A stretch of DNA of 64,000 nucleotides from Azospirillum doebereinerae (GTDB taxonomy: Bacteria > Pseudomonadota > Alphaproteobacteria > Azospirillales > Azospirillaceae): the NCBI RefSeq assembly GCF_003989665.1, contig NZ_RZIJ01000001.1, positions 186,001 through 250,000 on the forward strand. The letters run 5' to 3'. Below the pieces are notes generated by a model. It was not told where the DNA came from, searched no databases, and saw only the letters and a program-made list of their open reading frames with translations. Shown one piece after another: positions 17,941 to 26,240 of this stretch. Numbering within the stretch: the first letter of the stretch is position 1; each line of letters starts with the position of its first letter. Both the position numbers and the translations under genes were made by a program.

Positions 17941-18924
17941 ATGGGATTGGGCGGATTGGGCGGATTGGGCAGGACAGGAGTCGGGATCGTCTGCGGCATC
18001 GTCGCCGGGGCGCTGTGGGGGGTGGTGTTCCTCGCCCCGGAACTGGTGCGGGAGTTCACGCCGCTCCAGCTTTCCGCCGGGCGCTACCTCGCCTACGGCC
18101 TCTTCGCCGCCGTCCTCGTCGCGCCGCGCTGGCGGACGCTGGCGGCAACGCTTGGGCGGGGGGAATGGTGGGCGCTGGTCTGGCTGAGCCTGCTCGGCAA
18201 CATCCTGTACTACGTGCTGCTCGCCTCGGCGGTGCAGTTGGGCGGCATGGCGATGACCTCGCTGGTCATCGGCTTCCTGCCGGTCGCCGTCACGCTGGTG
18301 GGCAGCCGGGACCGCGACGCCGTCCCGCTGCGCGCGCTGATCCCCTCCCTCGTCCTCAGCGCCGCCGGAATCCTGTGCATCGGCTGGCAGACGCTGGGCG
18401 CCGCCGGGACCGGGTCGGCCACGGTGCAGGCGACGGGGCTGGTCTGCGCGGTGGGGGCGCTGGTGTCCTGGACCACCTACGCCGTGGGCAACAGCCGCTG
18501 GCTCGGCCGGCTCGACCATGTCTCCGCCCATGAATGGAGCTTGCTGACCGGGGTGGTCACCGGCGCCCAGGCCCTGCTGCTGGCGGTCCCCGCCTTCCTG
18601 ATCGGGGCGGCCGATCACGGCGCGCCCGAGTGGCTGCGCTTCTGCGCCATCGCGGGCGGGGTGGCGATCCTCGCCTCCATCGTCGGCAACGCCTTCTGGA
18701 ACCGGATGAGCCGGCTGCTGCCGCTCACCCTGACCGGCCAGATGATCCTGTTCGAGACGCTGTTCGCGCTGCTCTACGGATTTCTGTGGGAGCAGCGCAT
18801 GCCGAGCATGGCGGAAGTCGCCGCCATCGGCTTCGTGATCGCGAGCGTGCTGTCCTGCGTCACGGCCCATCAGCCCAAAAACGCGGTGCCGGTGGAGTCG
18901 GCTGTCGGCGAGGCGCAGGTTTAG
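17941..18924 (+). CDS. EamA (DMT superfamily) transporter
   Basis: A 327-aa inner-membrane protein with about ten transmembrane helices in two repeated EamA halves (GIVAGALWGVVFLAPELVRE and VGALVSWTTYAVGNSRWLGR begin the halves). DMT exporters move amino acids, metabolites or drugs; the substrate here is unknown. Its first codons contain three tandem GATTGGGCG-like 9-bp repeats (about 17943-17971), giving a GLGGLGGLG run. It is probably controlled by the AraC-type regulator immediately upstream. Transcription likely stops at the 111-bp palindromic element that follows. The start could also lie at 17899. Confidence 0.88.
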   Translation: MGLGGLGGLGRTGVGIVCGIVAGALWGVVFLAPELVREFTPLQLSAGRYLAYGLFAAVLVAPRWRTLAATLGRGEWWALVWLSLLGNILYYVLLASAVQLGGMAMTSLVIGFLPVAVTLVGSRDRDAVPLRALIPSLVLSAAGILCIGWQTLGAAGTGSATVQATGLVCAVGALVSWTTYAVGNSRWLGRLDHVSAHEWSLLTGVVTGAQALLLAVPAFLIGAADHGAPEWLRFCAIAGGVAILASIVGNAFWNRMSRLLPLTLTGQMILFETLFALLYGFLWEQRMPSMAEVAAIGFVIASVLSCVTAHQPKNAVPVESAVGEAQV

Positions 18925-18940
18925 GGGGAGATGGCTGCGT

Positions 18941-19051
18941 GCCCCCTCCCCATCCCTCCCCCGCCTTTGGCGGGAGAGGGGGCAGGAGCTTTGCAAAGGT
19001 CCAGCGGTCGTTCCCTCTCCCCCGTCAGCGGGGGAGGGTTAGGGAGGGGGC
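18941..19051. repeat. 111-bp palindromic intergenic element, copy 2
   Basis: Same length and architecture as the element at 2167-2277: outer GCCCCCTCCC…GGGAGGGGGC arms and two inner CCTCCCCC/CCCTCTCCC hairpins, with a more variable centre. It starts 17 bp after the EamA stop and ends 16 bp before the stop of the opposing chemoreceptor gene. Two such placements suggest a role in convergent termination. Confidence 0.85.
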
Positions 19052-19066
19052 AAACCCGGCGCCAAA

Positions 19067-20752
19067 TCACGCGACCCGCGCCATCCGCGACACCCGGTGC
19101 ATCGCCGCCAGCGCCGCGGTGAAGGCGCTGTCCTTCGCCGTGGCGGGCTCGAAGGTCACATGGACGCAGTCGTCCTCCAGGCCCAACACCGTGGCGCGGA
19201 CGCGCAGTTGGTGCCGGCCCAGCGTGACGACGCCGGTGTCGCCGACGCCGATCCCGCTCGCCCCGGCGATCCGGGCGCCGCCGGCCGAGATGTTGACGAT
19301 GCGCCCCTCGCGGCGGCGGCTGCCGCTCTCGAAGACGCAAGGCTCGTCCACGTCGAAGCGCTCGAACTGGCGGCGGTCCGCCTCGTCGGTCGAGGTGCGC
19401 ACCACCCGCACCAGGACGCGGCGCAGCGCCTCGATGCTGGCCGCGACCTCGTGCGCGTTGTTCTGGACCTGGGCGGCCTGCGTGCCGGTCTGCACCGCCT
19501 CGCTCGACACGGCGCCGATGCGGTCGGACACCTCGCGCGCGGCGTTGGACGTCTCGATCAGGCTGCGGCTGATCTCCTGCGTCGCCTCGGCCTGCTGCTC
19601 CATCGCCGCCGCGATGTCGCCGGACACCCGGTCGATCTCGTCGATGGTGACGCCGATCTCCTCCACCGCCGTGACAGCGGCGGCGGTGACGCTCTCGATC
19701 TCGCCGATCTGGCGCGCGATCTCGTCGGTCGAGCGGGCGGTCTGGTTGGCGAGGTTCTTGACCTCCTGGGCGACGACGGCGAAGCCCTTGCCGGCCTCCC
19801 CCGCCCGCGCCGCCTCGATGGTGGCGTTGAGCGCCAGCAGGTTGGTCTGGCCGGCGATGGCGCCGATCAGCCGCGCGACCTCGCCGATCTTGCCGACCGC
19901 CTCGGACAGCGAGCGGATGGTCGCCTGCGTGCGGTTGCCGCTTTCGACGGCGCGGCGGGTGACCTGCCCCGAATGCCCGACCCGTTGCAGGATGTCGCGG
20001 ATGGAGGCCGCCAGCTCTTCGGTGGCGGCGGCCACCGTCTGCGCGTTGTTCAGCGCCTGATCGGCGGCGGCGGACACGTCGCGCGAATTGACGCCGACGC
20101 GCAGGGCCGAACTGGCCATGCTCTCCGCGTCGCCAGCCATCGCGGTGGTGTGGCTGGCCACGCGCGACACGGCGTCCCGCGCCTCGCGCTCCACCGTGTC
20201 GGCCATCGCCTCCAGGGCGTTCTGCCGGCTTTCGCGCTCGGCCTCGGCGTAGGTTTCCAGCAGCAGTTCGAGATCGAGCCAGGTCAGCTTGGTGAGCGCG
20301 ACCCGCAGCGCGTCCTTCCGGCGCTCCTCGGCCCGGCTCAGCAGGGATTGGATGCCGTTCGGTTTGACCGCGAGACCGAGTTCCTCGACGATCCCGTTCA
20401 TCACCGTGTTGTGGCAGATCGCGACGGCGTAACCCGGCACGTTGTTGTCGTAGAAGGCGCGGGCCAGCCGCTTGGCCGAAGCGGTGAACTCCCCGTCGAT
20501 CTGGCCGGACACGGCCCGCACCCAATGCTGGACGCGGATGGCGTGGACGTCCGGATGCGACAGCGCCTTGCGCATCTCCGGCCAGGCATCGAAGCGGCAG
20601 AGCCATTCCTGAAGCAGACGGGGCAGCTTCTCGCGCGCAAAGGGGGCGAGTTGGCGCACGAGCGCAAGATCATCCGGCGTGATCTGGAAGATCTTGAACC
20701 GCATGGCATCGGCGTCATCACCCACATAATCTTTACGGCTATCGATCTGCAT
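19067..20752 (-). CDS. Globin-coupled chemoreceptor with a C-terminal PilZ domain
   Basis: A 561-aa soluble methyl-accepting chemotaxis protein without membrane segments. Residues about 15-170 form a protoglobin/HemAT-like heme domain: [18 protein letters not shown] places the proximal histidine at 76. The MCP signalling domain follows, with the highly conserved tip [20 protein letters not shown] and [17 protein letters not shown]. The last 100 residues form a PilZ domain with the c-di-GMP motifs RRQFER (460-465) and NISAGG (487-492). It probably senses oxygen or another gas through heme and adjusts signalling to CheA according to c-di-GMP level. Azospirillum brasilense Tlp1 is a known PilZ-containing receptor but is membrane-bound. 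GAGAGGG precedes ATG 20752. Confidence 0.9.
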   Translation of the reverse strand: MQIDSRKDYVGDDADAMRFKIFQITPDDLALVRQLAPFAREKLPRLLQEWLCRFDAWPEMRKALSHPDVHAIRVQHWVRAVSGQIDGEFTASAKRLARAFYDNNVPGYAVAICHNTVMNGIVEELGLAVKPNGIQSLLSRAEERRKDALRVALTKLTWLDLELLLETYAEAERESRQNALEAMADTVEREARDAVSRVASHTTAMAGDAESMASSALRVGVNSRDVSAAADQALNNAQTVAAATEELAASIRDILQRVGHSGQVTRRAVESGNRTQATIRSLSEAVGKIGEVARLIGAIAGQTNLLALNATIEAARAGEAGKGFAVVAQEVKNLANQTARSTDEIARQIGEIESVTAAAVTAVEEIGVTIDEIDRVSGDIAAAMEQQAEATQEISRSLIETSNAAREVSDRIGAVSSEAVQTGTQAAQVQNNAHEVAASIEALRRVLVRVVRTSTDEADRRQFERFDVDEPCVFESGSRRREGRIVNISAGGARIAGASGIGVGDTGVVTLGRHQLRVRATVLGLEDDCVHVTFEPATAKDSAFTAALAAMHRVSRMARVA

Positions 20753-20787
20753 GACCCTCTCTCTTTGTTTGAGGCATCCGTCTGACC

Positions 20788-20845
20788 ATATTACGCAGAC
20801 ATGTCTAAATTGGATTAAATTTTGGAGACATGAAATATTACGCAG
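20788..20845. promoter_or_regulatory. Repeated motifs upstream of the globin chemoreceptor
   Basis: ATATTACGCAG occurs twice in the same orientation (20788-20798 and 20835-20845). Between them lie a perfect 10-bp palindrome AGACATGTCT (20797-20806) and a half-site AGACATG (20826-20832). The block is AT-rich and lies 36-93 bp before the start codon of the minus-strand receptor gene, where promoter and operator sites are expected. The binding protein is unknown. The rest of the 316-bp gap (20753-21068) shows only a hairpin at its far end. Confidence 0.4.
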
Positions 20846-21015
20846 TTTTTCAACCGCAACCGGGAGAGAACATTGTTTCTAGGGTTTTTAAACAATCGAA
20901 CGACCTAATATCTTCCTTTCGGCCTAATGAACACTTCGCTCAACGGAGCGGAGTTCCCGCAAGAATGGAAGCAAAGCCGCTCTGAAAGGTTGCGCCTTCA
21001 CACCGGGCGATGAGC

Positions 21016-21063
21016 GCCGAACCGGATCGCCCGAGACGCGCGTCGCGGGCGATCCGGTTCGGC
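21016..21063. terminator. Large 18-bp hairpin after the minus-strand lipoprotein-like gene
   Basis: GCCGAACCGGATCGCCCG (21016-21033) is the perfect reverse complement of 21046-21063, with a 12-base loop. It begins 6 bp past the stop codon at 21069 on the minus strand. No T-run follows, so it may be a factor-assisted terminator or an mRNA-stabilising stem. Confidence 0.7.
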
Positions 21064-21068
21064 CACGC

Positions 21069-21701
21069 TCACAGACGCTGGACGTCGGAAAAAACGAAGA
21101 TGAATTCGGGCGACCGCATCGACCCGGCCTGCGACAGGCTGCTTTCGGCTAGGCAATCCGTCTTCCCCTTCAGAAAACGGCCCGAGACCGTCACCGTCGC
21201 GTTCTTGCTCATCTGCGACAGCTTGGCGAAGAGGGGCGAGGACGGATCGAGGAGCGTGTGGTCCGAAATGTCGGAGAGGGCGTTGTTCCAGGTCTTCAGT
21301 TCGACGTCCTTGGCGACCTGAACGGCGAGCACCCCTTTCCCATCGCTGTTGGAACTGAGCGTCGTGATCTGCCCGACCCAATTCCGCACGGCGTAGCCGT
21401 TGGCGAACATCCGGCACAAGGCGTCGCGCCGTGCCGCGCGCAACCCACCGGCGGCCATGTCGTTGGCGGCGCCGTTGTACTGGGCGCGCGCATCCTCGAT
21501 GAGCACCAGGAACGCCGCCTGATCGGCCGGCATCGCCGGAGCCGAGGAAAGAGGCGGCGGACTCACGACCGGCGCGCCGGCCGCCGCCACGGGAGAAGCG
21601 TTGGAGGCCGAAACCGGTTTGGCCTTGCCGCCTCCGGCGATTGCGGCGCCCACCGCAATCAGGATCAGAACGCCGACGCCTGCTTTCAAAAACGTCTTCA
21701 T
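21069..21701 (-). CDS. Membrane-anchored or exported protein of unknown function
   Basis: A 210-aa protein with one N-terminal hydrophobic segment (residues about 5-24, VGVLILIAVGAAIAGGG), serving as a signal anchor. A Ser/Pro/Ala-rich linker to about residue 55 leads to a folded domain of about 150 residues in the periplasm. This contains DARAQYNGAANDMAAGGLRA and two cysteines (RDALCRMF, KTDCLAE) that may pair. No known family was recognised. ATG 21701 is preferred: GGGGGG lies upstream and the hydrophobic segment follows directly; the frame extends upstream without conserved features. It is monocistronic between two hairpins. Confidence 0.7.
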   Translation of the reverse strand: MKTFLKAGVGVLILIAVGAAIAGGGKAKPVSASNASPVAAAGAPVVSPPPLSSAPAMPADQAAFLVLIEDARAQYNGAANDMAAGGLRAARRDALCRMFANGYAVRNWVGQITTLSSNSDGKGVLAVQVAKDVELKTWNNALSDISDHTLLDPSSPLFAKLSQMSKNATVTVSGRFLKGKTDCLAESSLSQAGSMRSPEFIFVFSDVQRL

Positions 21702-21870
21702 GATGCGTGCCCCCCATTTTTGGCAAGGAAAGAGCGCTTTGCCGGAGCGTGACCGGCAAGATTTCAGCGCAGCGATGTCAGGATTCCTGGATGCCGCCCG
21801 CGATCCGGCGGCCAAATCATTTTTGAACGCGTGAGCTGCGTCAGCGAAGAGCGGGCTAGACACTCTTGCC

Positions 21871-21892
21871 GAATTCCGTCTTTTCGGAATTC
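21871..21892. terminator. Hairpin downstream of the repeat-protein gene
   Basis: GAATTCCG (21871-21878) pairs with CGGAATTC (21885-21892) around TCTTTT, 50 bp past the minus-strand stop at 21942. No T-run follows the stem on the minus strand; a terminator role is tentative. Confidence 0.4.
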
Positions 21893-21941
21893 TCCGGGCT
21901 GTACCGATTGAACCGTTCGAGGATCGGCGGCAAACGCGCCC

Positions 21942-22253
21942 TTACTGCGGCGCCCCGACGGTCCCTATCGTCGCCCCGGAACTGTCCAGCTTGGTAAAGC
22001 CACCACGCCCATCGTTTTTCAGGTAACCGGTCGTTCCGCCAGCACTGTTCTTCAGATCGTAACCGCCACGCCCATCGCTCTTCATATAGCCCGTGGTCGC
22101 ACCGGAACTGTTTTTCAGATCGAATCCGCCACGGCCGTCGCTCTGCATCGATCCCGTGCTCGCTCCGGAGCTGTCACGCAAGGCGCGCGTCTCCGCAAAG
22201 GCTGCGGTCGAAACGAAAGCGATGGCGACGATGGACGCAACGATCAGGCGCAT
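21942..22253 (-). CDS. Exported protein made of 21-residue glycine-rich repeats
   Basis: A 103-aa protein. Residues 1-20 are a signal peptide (AFA-E cleavage). Almost all the mature part is 3.3 tandem repeats of exactly 21 residues (28-48, 49-69, 70-90, then 91-97), consensus S-S-G-A-T-T-G-Y-M-K-S-D-G-R-G-G-Y-D-L-K-N. The matching 63-bp DNA units lie at about 21963-22172. Such regular Gly/aromatic/Asp units suggest a stacked beta structure at the cell surface or in the periplasm. No known family was recognised. ATG 22253 opens the signal peptide. The gene stands between a membrane-anchored protein and a sensor kinase, all on the minus strand. Confidence 0.75.
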   Translation of the reverse strand: MRLIVASIVAIAFVSTAAFAETRALRDSSGASTGSMQSDGRGGFDLKNSSGATTGYMKSDGRGGYDLKNSAGGTTGYLKNDGRGGFTKLDSSGATIGTVGAPQ

Positions 22254-22375
22254 TCGAACCTCCTCACTCAAGCGGCCGCTTAGTCGGCTCCTGTGTGAAC
22301 AGGCCAGAGGATGTTTTCATCCATAAGGTTCAATTTTTTGTGCGCGGATATGGAAGCTGCGCGAAAAGCCGCGCC

Positions 22376-24604
22376 CTACCCCGCCACGCTCCGCTCCGCC
22401 GGAAAGCGCAGAGTCACCGTGGTGCCCCGTCCCGGCGCGCTGTCCAGGCGGGCGGTGCCGCCATGGGCCTCGACCAGGGCCTTGGTGATGGCGAGCCCGA
22501 GCCCGACGCCGCCGGCCCCGCTGATGTGGGCGTTGCCGGCCTGACCGAAGGGCTCCCACACCTTGTGCAGGTCCCCCGGCGGGATTCCCGTTCCGGTGTC
22601 CTGCACGACGAAGACCAACCCGCCCTCCCCCTCGTCCGGACGGGCGGCGCGCGCCTCCAGGCGGACGGTGCCGGACGACGGCGTGAACTTGATCGCGTTG
22701 GCCCCGACGTTCACCAGGATCTGGACAACCCGACGCGAGTCGCAACGCAAGCCCGGCAGGCCGGGCTGGACCTCCAGCCGCAACTCCACCCCCGCTTCCA
22801 TCGCGCGGGTCGCCAGAAGCTGGGCGGAACGGTGGATCAGGTCGTACACAGCGGCGACCTCCTCGACCAGATCGACCACGCCGAGCTCGATGCGCGAGAT
22901 CTCCAGAATCTCGTCGATGATGTCGAGAAGATGCTGGCCCGACGCGTGGATCGCGTCGACGTAGCCGGCGTAGCGGTCGCTGCCGATGGGGCCGAACAGG
23001 CCGCGCTGCATCACCTCCGAATAGCCCAGCACCGCGTTCAGCGGGGTGCGCAGTTCGTGGCTCATCACCGCCAGGAACTGGGTCTTGGAGCGGTTCGCCG
23101 CCTCGGCCAGCCGCTTGGCCGACAGAAGCTCGGCCTCCGTCATCTTGAAGCGCGTGATCTCGCGCTCCTCGACGACCAGGAAGGTCACGGCGCCGGACGC
23201 GTCGCGCATCGGGCGCAGGCTGACGTCGACGTGGATCACCGCGCCGTCGGGGGAGGCGTGGGTGGTCTCGAACCGAGCGGTCCCGCCCTGCGCCACCCCC
23301 GCGACACCCTCGCGCAGCAGGGCTTGGCCGGGCGCGTCGGTCCACCACGGCGTGTCCCAGACGGGGCGGCCACACACGGCCGCCGCCTCCACCTGGGCGA
23401 AGCGCAGGGCGGATTCGTTGATCTCGATCAGAACGCCGTCGGGAGTCAGCAGGCCGATGAAGTCGGTCGCGCTGTTGATGACGGCCTGGAAGCGGCGCTC
23501 GCGCTCGCGCAACGCCAGCGCGGCGTCGCGCCGCTCCGTCACGTCGAGCAGCACGCCCTCCATCCGGCCGGGGGCGGCGGGCCAGCCGCTCAGCGTCAGC
23601 CAGCGCTCGCCGCCGGCCACCGGAAGGCGGAAGCTGAGCGGCGGCGCTTCGGCGGCGCGGCCCGTCTCGGTCGGCGATCCGGCGGCGACCCAGGCGCGCA
23701 GCGCCGGCGCGTCGTCCGGGTGGACGAGGTCGAGCAGCCCGGCGCCGCTTTCCAGCAGAACGTCGCGGTCCAGCCCCAGCCGGTCGACGTTCCCGGTCGC
23801 GTAGTCGATGGGCATCCGCCCCCCGGTGCGCCAGCCGAGCCCGATCACCGGGCTGCGCCCGATCATCGCGGCCAGACGGCGCCGCTCCTCCTCGGCCATG
23901 CGGCGGCGGGTGGTGTCGCGGCCGACCGCCTGCACCGCCGACAGCCGGCCCTGGGCGTCGAACACCGCGTAGCGGCGCCAACTGAACCAGCGCTCGTGCC
24001 CGTCGCGGCAGGGCCACCGCTCCTCCGACGCCGAGGCCGGATCGTCGGGCGTGGCGCGGGCGACCAGAACGGCCACCGCGTCGGCCGAATCCGGCGGCAT
24101 CAGGTCGCGCAGGCTGCGGTCGATCAGGACGCGCGGCGCCACCCCGAACAGGGTGGCGAACTCGCGGTTGACCAGCGTGACCCTCAGGTCCGGCGCGACG
24201 CGGACGATCACCTCCGACTGGTCGTCGATGGCGGTGCGGAACTTGTCGCGGCTGGAGAACACCTTGCAGACGTAGCAATGCTCGTCGACCGCGTCGCTCA
24301 GCGACAGCAGGCCGTTCCCGCCGGGGAGCGGCGCCAAGCCGTAGGGGATCGTCCGCCCGTCGCCGGAGGTGAGGAAGGCCACGCCGCGCCGCTCGCGGAC
24401 CGTCTCCTCCGCCGGCCAGCGGGCGCCGTCCAGAATCAGGCAGGCGTCGAGCGGCTGGTCGGCCAGCGCGTCGGGGTCGGCGCCGAGCAGGGCGGCGAAG
24501 GCCGGGTTCGCGTCGATGATGATGCCACGTCCACCGACGACGCAGGCCGGTGCGGGGCTGGCGACGAAGGCCGCGCGCCAATCGATGGCTTCGGCACGCA
24601 CCAT
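22376..24604 (-). CDS. Soluble multi-PAS sensor histidine kinase
   Basis: A 742-aa kinase with no membrane segment. About four PAS-like domains span residues 8-480, with PAC-type endings such as AVGRDTTRRRMAEEE, GVLLDVTERRDAALA and EEREITRF. They are followed by HisKA with the phospho-accepting His516 (AVMSHELRTPLNAVLGYSEV) and an HATPase domain (ANAIKFTPSSG, DTGTGIP, GGVGLGLAITKALVEAHGG). It presumably senses a cytoplasmic redox or small-molecule cue and phosphorylates an unlinked regulator; none is adjacent. The first PAS contains CYVCKVFSSRDKF shortly after it, a possible redox cysteine pair. GGGAGGGAG precedes ATG 24604. Confidence 0.92.
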   Translation of the reverse strand: MVRAEAIDWRAAFVASPAPACVVGGRGIIIDANPAFAALLGADPDALADQPLDACLILDGARWPAEETVRERRGVAFLTSGDGRTIPYGLAPLPGGNGLLSLSDAVDEHCYVCKVFSSRDKFRTAIDDQSEVIVRVAPDLRVTLVNREFATLFGVAPRVLIDRSLRDLMPPDSADAVAVLVARATPDDPASASEERWPCRDGHERWFSWRRYAVFDAQGRLSAVQAVGRDTTRRRMAEEERRRLAAMIGRSPVIGLGWRTGGRMPIDYATGNVDRLGLDRDVLLESGAGLLDLVHPDDAPALRAWVAAGSPTETGRAAEAPPLSFRLPVAGGERWLTLSGWPAAPGRMEGVLLDVTERRDAALALRERERRFQAVINSATDFIGLLTPDGVLIEINESALRFAQVEAAAVCGRPVWDTPWWTDAPGQALLREGVAGVAQGGTARFETTHASPDGAVIHVDVSLRPMRDASGAVTFLVVEEREITRFKMTEAELLSAKRLAEAANRSKTQFLAVMSHELRTPLNAVLGYSEVMQRGLFGPIGSDRYAGYVDAIHASGQHLLDIIDEILEISRIELGVVDLVEEVAAVYDLIHRSAQLLATRAMEAGVELRLEVQPGLPGLRCDSRRVVQILVNVGANAIKFTPSSGTVRLEARAARPDEGEGGLVFVVQDTGTGIPPGDLHKVWEPFGQAGNAHISGAGGVGLGLAITKALVEAHGGTARLDSAPGRGTTVTLRFPAERSVAG

Positions 24605-24901
24605 GCCCGGTCTCCCTCCCGCGACGCCCGCCCGGTGCGGGGCTGCGGGCCGTCTTTTCCCGATGATGGGCGCAATCGGGTGACAACTCCACCGAAATTG
24701 CGGAAGGTGAAAAAGCCTGAGAAAGGCTATGGGAAAAGTAGATTTAATCAGCTCAAGAACGAACATTCCTGTTGAAATCCAGGATGGGGCGGTCTCTCAT
24801 GGCGCCGTCCCCAGCTTCCCGTATTCGCTTTGGGGGGACCGCGCGGTAAGCTGCCGCGCACGTCCATCGCTATGATCAATCGATACGGGAGGATGCCGAC
24901 C

Positions 24902-25708
24902 ATGAGCGCCGCTTCGCCAAGCCACGATGCCAACGCCCCCTTGGTGCTGCGCGACGACCGCGACGGGGTCGCCACGCTGACGCTGAACCGGCCCCACGCC
25001 CGCAACGCCCTGTCGGTCGGGCTGATGGGCGCGCTCCAGGACGCGCTGGAGACAGTGCACGAGGACCGCTCGGTGCGCGCGGTGGTGCTGGCCGGGGCGG
25101 GGCCGGGCTTCTGCGCCGGGCACGACCTGAAGGAAATCCGCGCGAATCCGACCGAGGCGTCGCATGAGGCGCTGTTCGCGCAATGCGCGAAGCTGATGCT
25201 GACGATCAGCCGTGTACGCCAGCCGGTGATCGCCAAGGTTCACGGCATCGCGACCGCCGCCGGCTGCCAGCTGGTGGCGACCTGCGATCTGGCCTATTGC
25301 GCGGACAACGCGCGCTTCGCGACGCCGGGGGTGAACATCGGGCTGTTCTGCTCGACCCCGATGGTGGCGCTGACCCGCGCGGTCGGGCGCAAGGCGGCGA
25401 TGGAGATGCTGCTGCTGGGCGACATGATCGACGCCGAGGAAGCCGAGCGCATCGGACTGGTCAACCGCGCGGTGCCGATCGACCAGTTGGACGAGGTGGT
25501 GGACGGGGTCGCCGGCAAGATCGCGTCGAAGTCGCCGTTGACCCTGGCGGTCGGCAAGGAAGCCTTCTACCGCCAGATCGACCTGGACGTGGAGGCCGCC
25601 TACGCCTACGCCGCCCGCGTGATGACCGAGAACATGATGGCCCGCGACGCCGCCGAGGGCATCGACGCCTTCATCGGCAAGCGCGCGCCGGTGTGGTGCG
25701 GTCAATGA
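24902..25708 (+). CDS. Enoyl-CoA hydratase/isomerase family protein
   Basis: A 268-aa crotonase-fold protein. The oxyanion-hole segments are GFCAGHDLKEI and GIATAAGCQLVATCDLA. The CAGHDLKE signature resembles the ECHDC3-like branch of crotonases rather than classical FadB. The usual second catalytic glutamate region reads FATPGVNIGLFCSTPMVALT, where the position is not an obvious Glu, so the reaction is uncertain. GGGAGG lies 9 nt before ATG 24902; ATG 24893 would be too close to it. The stop overlaps the next start by 4 bp (ATGA), so it is cotranscribed with the CoA-binding protein. Confidence 0.87.
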   Translation: MSAASPSHDANAPLVLRDDRDGVATLTLNRPHARNALSVGLMGALQDALETVHEDRSVRAVVLAGAGPGFCAGHDLKEIRANPTEASHEALFAQCAKLMLTISRVRQPVIAKVHGIATAAGCQLVATCDLAYCADNARFATPGVNIGLFCSTPMVALTRAVGRKAAMEMLLLGDMIDAEEAERIGLVNRAVPIDQLDEVVDGVAGKIASKSPLTLAVGKEAFYRQIDLDVEAAYAYAARVMTENMMARDAAEGIDAFIGKRAPVWCGQ

Positions 25709-26229
25709 GCGCCGGGGGGAACGGTACCGACCACAGCCACTACTCCGACGCCTTCCTGCGCGACGTGCTGGACCGGACCAAGAGCATCGCCGTCGTCGGC
25801 GCCAGCGCCGATCCGGTGAAGGCCAGCTATTTCGTGGTGAAATACCTGCGCGACGCCGGTTACCGGGTTTTCCCGGTCAACCCGAAGATGGCCGGGCAGA
25901 GCATCCTGGGACAGACCGTCTACGGCAGCCTCGCCGAGTTGCCGGAACCGCCGGACATGGTGGACGTCTTCCGCAATTCCGCCGCCGCCGGGGGCGTCAC
26001 CGACGAAGCCATCGCCATCGGCGCCAAGGTGGTGTGGATGCAGTTGGGCGTCGTCAACGAGGAGGCCGCCGCGCGCGCCGAGGCCGCCGGGCTGACCGTG
26101 GTGATGAACCGCTGCCCGAAGATGGAGATCCAGCGCCTCTACGGCGAGATCGGCCGCATCGGCGTCAATTCCGGCGTGCTGGTCACCAAGAAGCAGCCGC
26201 TGAAGAAATCGTTCAAGAAACTGATCTGA
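25705..26229 (+). CDS. CoA-binding domain protein (YccU-like)
   Basis: A 174-aa single Rossmann-like CoA-binding domain. IAVVGASADPVKASYFVVKY provides the nucleotide loop, followed by GYRVFPVNPKMAGQ and VDVFRNS. The conserved MNRCPKMEIQRLYGE motif near the C-terminus is typical of the YccU group. Its biochemical role is not established; it may bind CoA or acyl-CoA as a regulator. It overlaps the enoyl-CoA hydratase gene by 4 bp and precedes metY by 11 bp, forming a three-gene operon that links acyl-CoA handling with sulfur amino-acid synthesis. Confidence 0.9.
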   Translation: MSAGGNGTDHSHYSDAFLRDVLDRTKSIAVVGASADPVKASYFVVKYLRDAGYRVFPVNPKMAGQSILGQTVYGSLAELPEPPDMVDVFRNSAAAGGVTDEAIAIGAKVVWMQLGVVNEEAAARAEAAGLTVVMNRCPKMEIQRLYGEIGRIGVNSGVLVTKKQPLKKSFKKLI

Positions 26230-26240
26230 GAGGAACCGCC

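Noticed and set aside
17943..17971. Three tandem GATTGGGCG-like 9-bp units at the start of the EamA gene
   Set aside because: They are a coding microrepeat (Gly-Leu-Gly) that may be slippage-prone, but nothing else suggests phase variation, such as an out-of-frame state.
16009..18996. A very long minus-strand open frame (995 codons) opposite aroC, the AraC gene and the EamA gene
   Set aside because: It is a high-GC shadow frame: its translation is Arg/Gly/Pro/His-rich with no motifs, and the plus-strand genes carry clear family signatures.
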